8,739 bases of DNA from Candidatus Stercoripulliclostridium pullicola (GTDB lineage Bacteria; Bacillota; Clostridia; Christensenellales; DTU072): NCBI GenBank assembly GCA_017694145.1, contig JADINF010000182.1, positions 1-8,739 of the forward strand, in the 5' to 3' direction. A program made the position numbers and the translations under genes. Numbering within the stretch: the stretch's first letter is position 1; the number at the start of each line of letters is the position of its first letter. Positions 1-4,664 of this stretch are shown one piece after another. A model generated the notes under the pieces. It had not been told where the DNA came from and ran no database searches. It saw nothing but the letters and a program-made list of their open reading frames with translations.

Positions 1-33
1 GCGGATATTGATTCCGTCCATAAGTCATCTTTT

Positions 34-73
34 ATAAAGGAAGCCGCAAAATCTTTGTTGCGGCTTCCATTAT
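34..73 (-). terminator. Probable intrinsic terminator of the clpB operon
   Basis: A perfect 11-bp stem (39-49 GGAAGCCGCAA with 58-68 TTGCGGCTTCC) closes an 8-base loop. One A/A mismatch later, four more pairs (34-37 with 70-73) extend it. Read on the minus strand, it begins about 12 bases after the clpB stop codon and is followed by CCTTTATAAAAG, a short and imperfect U-tract. Position and stem strength support a rho-independent terminator for clpB. The weak U-tract lowers certainty. Confidence 0.75.
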
Positions 74-84
74 CCTAATTCAGG

Positions 85-2703
85 TTATCCGTTTTCGCGC
101 TTTGAGTGCGTTACGGTGAACTCTTTTTCGCTGTCGGACCAGTCCACGGTAAGCTTGTCGCCCGCTTCGAGCTCGCCCGCGACTATAGTGCGCGCAAGCA
201 AAGTTTCGACGTGCGACTGGAGATATCTCTTGAGCGGACGAGCGCCGTATTGCGCGTCGTAGGAGTTGTCCGCGATGGCGTCTTTGGCTTTGGGAGTGAC
301 TTCGAGCGTAAGCTGTCTGTCGGCAAGCCTTTCCTCGAGCCCATTGAGCAGCAGATCGACTATCTTGACGATGTCGTCGTGAGTGAGCGGCTTGAAGAAT
401 ACTATCTCGTCCAGCCTGTTGAGGAATTCGGGACGGAAGCTTTGCTTCAGCAGCGCGTTCACTTCGTCGCGCGCCGTTTCGCTTATCTCGCCGTCGGAGT
501 CGATACCTTCGAGAAGATAGGTCGAGCCGAGGTTACTGGTCATTATGATTATCGTGTTCTTGAAGTCCACCGTGCGACCTTGCGAGTCCGTTATCCTGCC
601 GTCGTCGAGTACCTGTAGCAGGATATTGAACACGTCGGGGTGCGCTTTCTCTATTTCGTCGAAAAGAACGACCGAGTAGGGACGGCGCCTTACGGCTTCC
701 GTAAGCTGACCGCCTTCGTCGTAACCCACGTATCCGGGAGGCGCGCCTATAAGACGGGAAACGCTGAACTTCTCCATATATTCGCTCATGTCGATACGCA
801 CGATGTTGTGTTCGTCGTCGAAAAGACATTCCGCAAGCGCCTTGGCAAGTTCGGTCTTACCTACGCCGGTAGGTCCTAAGAACATGAACGAACCGATAGG
901 GCGGTTAGGGTCTGCTATACCTGCGCGCGAACGCAGTATCGCCTCGCTTATAAGGCGTACGGCTTCGTTCTGCCCGATGACTCTCTTATGAAGTATCCCC
1001 TCAAGATTCAATACTTTCTCGCGTTCGCCTTCCATAAGTTTGGATACCGGAATACCCGTCCAACGGGAGACTATACGCGAGATCTCGTCCTCGGTCACTT
1101 TGTCGCGCAGGAGGGTGTTGCTCTTTCCCGAAGCGCTCGTAGCCTGTGCTTCCTTGAGCTTTTTCTCAAGCTCGGGGAGCTTGCCGTAACGTAGCTTCGC
1201 GGTCTTTTCGTAGTCGAGATTTCTTTGCGCGCGCTCTATCTCGGAGTTGACGGAGTCGATTTCCTGTTTGATCTTCTGAACGGACTCGATGGCGTTCTTC
1301 TCGTTGTCCCACTGCGCCTTCATGGCGTTGAACTTCTCGCGCAATTCGTTGAGCTCTTTCCGTATCGTTTCGAGCCTGCTTGCGGAGAGTGAGTCCTTTT
1401 CCTTCTTGAGCGCCGTTTCCTCTATTTCGAGCTGCATAATTTTGCGTCGCGCTTCGTCCATTTCCGCCGGCATCGAATCGATCTCGGTACGGATGAGCGC
1501 GCAGGCTTCGTCCACGAGGTCGATGGCTTTGTCTGGAAGGAATCTGTCGGTAATGTATCTTGCCGAAAGCGTCGCCGCCGCGACAAGCGCCGCGTCCTGT
1601 ATCTGAACGCCGTGGAAAAGCTCGTATTTCTCTTTAAGTCCGCGAAGTATGCTTATCGTGTCCTCTACGGTGGGTTCGTCGACCATGACCGGTTGGAAAC
1701 GCCTCTCGAGCGCGGCGTCTTTTTCGATATATTTGCGGTATTCGTCGAGAGTGGTCGCGCCTATGCAGTGGAGCTCGCCTCTGGCAAGGAGAGGTTTCAG
1801 AAGGTTGCCCGCGTCCATCGCGCTGTCGGTTTTGCCCGCGCCGACTATCGTGTGAAGTTCGTCGATGAAAAGTATTATGCGGCCTTCGCTCTGTTTGATC
1901 TCGTTGAGTACCGCTTTCAGCCTTTCCTCGAATTCACCCCTGAATTTCGCGCCCGCGATAAGAGCGCCCATGTCGAGCGAAAACACCGTTTTTTCCTTAA
2001 GCCCTTCCGGCACGTCGCCGCGCACGATGCGCTGCGCGAGCCCTTCGGCTATCGCCGTTTTACCGACGCCGGGTTCGCCGATGAGCACGGGGTTGTTCTT
2101 CGTCTTACGCGAAAGTATCCTTATTACGTTGCGGATCTCCGTATCTCTGCCGATGACGGGATCGAGTTTCTGCTCTCTCGCGCGTTCGGTAAGATCGCTG
2201 CCGTATTTGGTAAGAGCGTCGTAAGTCGCTTCGGGGTTGTCGCCCGTCACGCGCTGAGAGCCCTTGACCTTCTTGAGTTCTTCTTCGAAACGCTTGCGCG
2301 GAGCGCCGTTTTTCGAGAATATTTCCGCAATATCCGGGCATTTTTCGTATATGGCAAGCATGATGTGCTCTACGCTGACGTATTCGTCTTTCGCGGAGTT
2401 CGCATATTTTTCCGCTTGCACTAGCACTTTGTCCGTGGATACCGAAACGTAAATTTTGTCGGGTTCGTGTGCGCTTCCGCCCACTTTGGGCATTCTGCGT
2501 ATCTTGTCGTCGAGCGCCGCCGCGACCGCGTCCGGGTTACCGCCGCATTTGCGCACGACGTTGCTTATAAGCCCGCCGTCGTCGTCTATGAGCGCGTAAG
2601 CTATGTGCTCCGGCAGTATCTCCGCATTCTGATTTTCTATCGCTATGCTTTGCGCTTTTTGTATTGCTTCTATGCTTTTTTGAGTAAGTTTTTGCATGTT
2701 CAT
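85..2703 (-). CDS. clpB: ATP-dependent chaperone / protein disaggregase ClpB
   Basis: ClpB is a hexameric AAA+ unfoldase in the cytosol that works with DnaK to pull polypeptides out of aggregates. The 872-residue product has every expected domain: a Clp N-domain (about 1-145); AAA1 with Walker A GEPGVGKT (about 209-216), Walker B LFIDE (about 278-282) and an arginine finger in LERRF; a coiled-coil middle domain (about 405-525), which separates ClpB from ClpA and ClpC; and AAA2 with GPTGVGKT (about 610-617), VVLFDE (about 678-683), pore loop GYVGYDEGG and NRLDEI. The AAA1 pore loop reads AGAKFRGEF, with Phe where ClpB usually has Tyr. The frame is open to a GTG at 2712, but that GTG lies inside the ribosome binding site AAGGAGGTG (2710-2718). 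The ATG at 2703, 8 bases downstream of AGGAGG, is the better start. An ATG at 2697 is a weaker alternative. The gene follows the ribbon-helix-helix gene in the same operon. Confidence 0.97.
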   Translation of the reverse strand: MNMQKLTQKSIEAIQKAQSIAIENQNAEILPEHIAYALIDDDGGLISNVVRKCGGNPDAVAAALDDKIRRMPKVGGSAHEPDKIYVSVSTDKVLVQAEKYANSAKDEYVSVEHIMLAIYEKCPDIAEIFSKNGAPRKRFEEELKKVKGSQRVTGDNPEATYDALTKYGSDLTERAREQKLDPVIGRDTEIRNVIRILSRKTKNNPVLIGEPGVGKTAIAEGLAQRIVRGDVPEGLKEKTVFSLDMGALIAGAKFRGEFEERLKAVLNEIKQSEGRIILFIDELHTIVGAGKTDSAMDAGNLLKPLLARGELHCIGATTLDEYRKYIEKDAALERRFQPVMVDEPTVEDTISILRGLKEKYELFHGVQIQDAALVAAATLSARYITDRFLPDKAIDLVDEACALIRTEIDSMPAEMDEARRKIMQLEIEETALKKEKDSLSASRLETIRKELNELREKFNAMKAQWDNEKNAIESVQKIKQEIDSVNSEIERAQRNLDYEKTAKLRYGKLPELEKKLKEAQATSASGKSNTLLRDKVTEDEISRIVSRWTGIPVSKLMEGEREKVLNLEGILHKRVIGQNEAVRLISEAILRSRAGIADPNRPIGSFMFLGPTGVGKTELAKALAECLFDDEHNIVRIDMSEYMEKFSVSRLIGAPPGYVGYDEGGQLTEAVRRRPYSVVLFDEIEKAHPDVFNILLQVLDDGRITDSQGRTVDFKNTIIIMTSNLGSTYLLEGIDSDGEISETARDEVNALLKQSFRPEFLNRLDEIVFFKPLTHDDIVKIVDLLLNGLEERLADRQLTLEVTPKAKDAIADNSYDAQYGARPLKRYLQSHVETLLARTIVAGELEAGDKLTVDWSDSEKEFTVTHSKRENG

Positions 2704-2709
2704 ATCGTT

Positions 2710-2718
2710 CACCTCCTT
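2710..2718 (-). promoter_or_regulatory. Strong ribosome binding site that fixes the clpB start
   Basis: AAGGAGGTG on the minus strand overlaps the TAA stop of the upstream gene (2717-2719) and lies 8 bases before the ATG at 2703. Because the in-frame GTG at 2712 is part of this site, it is unlikely to be the initiator. The overlap of stop codon and binding site suggests the two genes are translated from one mRNA, possibly with coupling. Confidence 0.85.
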
Positions 2719-3364
2719 ATATTACGACGGAGCCGTTGAGGTACTGAAGATACCTGTTCTCCATCTCCGCAAAACTCATATACGCTCCCGTCAGATATCC
2801 TTTTACGATATCGTCGAACATGCGTATATAATCGCTTATAGCCCGCGCGGTTTCTTCGTTGTCGTAAATCCTGTCCCGCGGCATCGCGAAAGTGCGCGTG
2901 AATTTACCGTTTTCGAAAGAATAATTTATAGTCTGCGCGGAATAGTCCTTGAGATAAATCTTCTCCATCTTTGTCCACAACTCGAAAAATTCCGCCAAAC
3001 GGAATAATAATTCCTGCGATTGAGTGCGGAAAATTATCTTGAGTTCGCCCGAGGCGTTTTCGCCGGTGCGGTAGAGTTCGACGAGATATCTTATCGTGGG
3101 ACGGTATCTGTAGTTCAGAGAGCTTTTGAGGCTCATCGTGCTTTCGTTGGGCTCGATGTACGAGTCGAAGGCGTTATGCCCTAACAGGTTGTCGATACAG
3201 TTGAAAATATTGTATATGCGCTGTTCGGGCGTAACCATCGAAACGTACTCGGCGAGTATCTGATTGATAAGATTGCTTCTGTTGGTATTCTGCTTACGGG
3301 CGATGGCGTCTATTTCACGTACGACGTCGTCCATAAGTATCAGACTGTATAAACTTTTCTGCAT
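2717..3364 (-). CDS. Ribbon-helix-helix protein of unknown function, cotranscribed with clpB
   Basis: This 215-residue protein has an N-terminal segment (about 4-44) that fits the ribbon-helix-helix (MetJ/Arc/CopG) DNA-binding fold: a short strand SLYSLILM, helix DDVVREIDAIARKQ, turn NTNRS and helix NLINQILAEYV. The remaining 170 residues match no family I can name. They are rich in aromatic and charged residues, look mostly helical, and show no membrane segment or signal peptide. The ATG at 3364 follows AAGGAGGT (3369-3376) at good spacing. The gene is first in an operon with clpB, 13 bases upstream of it. What is seen is the fold signature and the gene order. That it represses or senses something for clpB, perhaps by binding its own promoter, is inference. 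The C-terminal region may be an oligomerisation or ligand domain. Confidence 0.85.
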   Translation of the reverse strand: MQKSLYSLILMDDVVREIDAIARKQNTNRSNLINQILAEYVSMVTPEQRIYNIFNCIDNLLGHNAFDSYIEPNESTMSLKSSLNYRYRPTIRYLVELYRTGENASGELKIIFRTQSQELLFRLAEFFELWTKMEKIYLKDYSAQTINYSFENGKFTRTFAMPRDRIYDNEETARAISDYIRMFDDIVKGYLTGAYMSFAEMENRYLQYLNGSVVI

Positions 3365-3392
3365 CGTTACCTCCTTGATTTTCGTTTACTAT

Positions 3393-3421
3393 ATTATACT
3401 GCGACTTCATAAACTCGTCAA
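3393..3421 (-). promoter_or_regulatory. Sigma-A promoter of the RHH-clpB operon
   Basis: On the minus strand TTGACG (3416-3421) and TATAAT (3393-3398) are separated by exactly 17 bases. That gives a -35 matching five of six consensus positions and a perfect -10. Transcription would start near 3386, leaving a leader of about 20 bases before the ATG at 3364. I see no CIRCE inverted repeat and no tandem CtsR heptamers around it, so the usual Bacillota heat-shock controls seem absent here. Confidence 0.85.
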
Positions 3422-3784
3422 CGATTTTATATAAATTTCAAAACAAATTTTCTTCGACATGTATTTACGAGCCCCGATCGTCGTTCAAAAGGAAGATTAT
3501 AAGCGGTATAATGAATAATTATATCCTCTGTAAAATAAATAAGACTTCCGTGCATAACGGTCAAAAATCCATATCGCGAAGCGGAGAGCGCAAGAATTTG
3601 AGCCGAAGCCTCATATAAATATAAAGATGACTCTACGAAGAAAACATTGACGGCGCCTTTCGACAGAGCCTGCGTGAAAGCTAAACGATAGATTTGCATG
3701 CGCCGCATTTAATCAAAGCGACGGAAAGCCGCTTAGTGCGCAAGAAGCGCGTAAAATGCTTAAAAACAAGTCGAATCGGTACAG

Positions 3785-3816
3785 ACCCGACATAGAGTCG
3801 CGAAGAAGTGTCGGGT
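3785..3816. repeat. Inverted repeat, 8-bp stem with 16-base loop
   Basis: ACCCGACA (3785-3792) is perfectly complementary to TGTCGGGT (3809-3816). On the plus strand it is followed by AGCTTACTTTTGC, which has only a short T-run, so a terminator role is doubtful. No adjacent gene explains it. Confidence 0.5.
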
Positions 3817-3899
3817 AGCTTACTTTTGCAATAAAACGAAAAAGCGCATTGTTCGACATAAAACGGACAACATACGAGGAAACGGCTTCTGCTGATACG

Positions 3900-3924
3900 G
3901 CGCGCATACCCTAAGTATGCGCGC
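3900..3924. repeat. Perfect 10-bp hairpin in the intergenic region
   Basis: GCGCGCATAC (3900-3909) and GTATGCGCGC (3915-3924) form a perfect 10-bp stem around the loop CCTAA, with a possible extra G/U pair outside. Neither strand has a U-tract after it, so it is not a standard terminator. It is GC-rich within an AT-rich stretch. Its role is unknown; it could be a protein-binding palindrome or part of a decayed mobile repeat. Confidence 0.6.
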
Positions 3925-4065
3925 TATAAACGATAATACGATAAACCGCAACTATCGTTACGGCACAAGTATTTGAAATCTGCGGTCAATAAATAAAACA
4001 CGATGAACGGTTGAACCTATACCGCGTACGCACCCGCAGCCTGCATTTGTAAACGACTGAAATTC

Positions 4066-4094
4066 TTGACAAAATCTTAATACGGTGTTATTAT
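4066..4094 (+). promoter_or_regulatory. Sigma-A promoter, probably of the copA-csoR operon
   Basis: TTGACA (4066-4071) and TATTAT (4089-4094) are separated by exactly 17 bases, giving a perfect -35 and a five-of-six -10. Transcription should start near 4100-4102, at the first base of the palindrome at 4102-4129. The next recognisable plus-strand gene is copA, with its ATG at 4665. No convincing terminator or closer promoter is seen between them, so the leader would be about 560 nt. The link to copA is inferred from orientation and from the operator next to the promoter. Confidence 0.8.
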
Positions 4095-4101
4095 TACAAC
4101 A

Positions 4102-4129
4102 ATGACACCCCACGGGGGTGGGGTGTCAT
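4102..4129. promoter_or_regulatory. Probable CsoR operator: perfect 28-base G-tract palindrome
   Basis: ATGACACCCCAC (4102-4113) and GTGGGGTGTCAT (4118-4129) are perfect inverted repeats around GGGG. The core CCCCACGGGGGTG has the C-tract/G-tract layout known for CsoR-family operators, such as the copZA operator of Bacillus subtilis. It lies just downstream of the -10 and covers the predicted transcription start, an ideal place for a repressor. A csoR gene sits at the end of the downstream operon. In RNA the same bases would form a 12-bp hairpin at the 5' end of the transcript. No U-tract follows, so it is not a terminator. CsoR binding is inferred by motif and context. Confidence 0.75.
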
Positions 4130-4239
4130 AAGTATAAGGCTGTATAAGTAAATCGGCTGTCAACCACAACACGATCGGTTTGCGCGATAAGCAAAGCGCG
4201 GAGCGAAGAAACTGTCGGAAACGCGCAACCGTAGTAAAC

Positions 4240-4365
4240 GGGAAAGCTCCGTTTCGGATAAATAATCCATGACAACTCCGGCGATATGTGAGAAAGCGAA
4301 GCCGATATCGCGCATATGGCCTTCGGGCGTTTACTTAATGCGGAAAAGGAAAAACCGTCGGCAAC
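4240..4365. repeat. Tandem repeat, copy 1 (126 bases)
   Basis: This is the first full copy of a directly repeated unit in the putative copA leader. Its last 87 bases (4279-4365) match 4404-4490 at 81 of 87 positions; its first part is more divergent. It contains GCGATAT/ATATCGC (4281-4287 with 4305-4311), a short hairpin GCC-TTCG-GGC with a C(UUCG)G tetraloop (4319-4328), and a CCGT/ACGG pair at its right boundary. A shorter degenerate copy may precede it, since the end around 4204-4239 resembles the unit's right end. No protein-coding role is apparent. Confidence 0.85.
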
Positions 4366-4490
4366 GGACAAAATTTGTTTCGTATAAGTAACCAAAGACG
4401 AACCGGCGATATGTGAGAGAGCTAAGCCGATATCGCGCATATAGCCTTCGGGCGTTTAATTAATGAGGAAACGGAAAAACCGTCGGCAAC
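4366..4490. repeat. Tandem repeat, copy 2 (125 bases)
   Basis: This is the second full copy, directly abutting the first. It keeps the same internal inverted repeat and the same TTCG-loop hairpin (4444-4453). The one-base length difference from copy 1 breaks any reading frame that spans both copies. Together with a stop codon in the best minus-strand frame, this argues against the repeats being coding. The right half is far better conserved than the left, so the right half may be the functional or most recently duplicated part. Confidence 0.85.
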
Positions 4491-4563
4491 GGGAAAGCCT
4501 TGTTTCCGGTAAGAAAACGCGGTTATACTTGCGATATACAAAGCAAAGCCGATTGCGTATGAT
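4491..4563. repeat. Tandem repeat, partial degenerate copy 3
   Basis: This begins with GGGAAAGCCTTGTTTCCGG, aligning with the start of copy 1, and keeps GCGATAT (4531-4537) and AAAGCCGAT at the expected distance. It then loses similarity and lacks the TTCG hairpin. It is a truncated, diverged copy. From here to the copA start (4564-4664) I see no terminator or clear promoter. Confidence 0.6.
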
Positions 4564-4664
4564 ATTTCCATATCGATGATATTAGGATCGAATTCGGGAA
4601 GAAATTATGCAGGATCGGTAAAAAGACTTAATACAGACTTCGTTAACAAGCGGATGAGGTGTTT

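Larger units (their letters stand above)
3422..4065. other. Non-coding divergent intergenic stretch with small hairpins only
   Basis: These 644 bases lie between two divergent promoters and are more AT-rich than the flanking genes. Two short minus-strand open frames exist (3427-3708 and 3713-3907). Neither has a ribosome binding site or recognisable protein features, so I do not call them. No tRNA, transposase or attachment site is visible. The block holds inverted repeats, listed separately, and may contain very decayed relatives of the tandem repeat at 4240-4563. For example, TTTAAT followed by GACGGAAAGCCG near 3707-3732 resembles part of that unit. Confidence 0.5.

Noticed and set aside
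1612..2424. A 270-residue plus-strand open frame opposite clpB
   Set aside because: It is fully antisense to the clpB AAA1 and N-domain coding sequence, has no ribosome binding site and resembles no protein family. It arises from the codon bias of clpB.
3427..3907. Two short minus-strand open frames (93 and 64 residues)
   Set aside because: There are no ribosome binding sites, no recognisable domains and atypical composition compared with the neighbouring genes. They are most likely non-coding sequence.
4126..4440. A 104-residue minus-strand open frame across the tandem repeats
   Set aside because: It starts inside repeat copy 2 without a ribosome binding site. The 126/125-base copy lengths put the two copies in different frames, and the equivalent frame of copy 2 contains a stop.
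4204..4563. CRISPR array
   Set aside because: The units are about 125 bases and directly adjacent, with no spacers, only two good copies and no cas genes nearby.
4339..4577. Short plus-strand frames starting MRKRKNRRQR in both repeat copies, as possible leader peptides
   Set aside because: Both start at an ATG in the repeat, but neither has a ribosome binding site, and the sequences diverge right after the shared repeat segment.
3422..4664. Insertion sequence or genomic island
   Set aside because: No transposase or integrase fragment, no terminal inverted repeats and no target duplication could be found.
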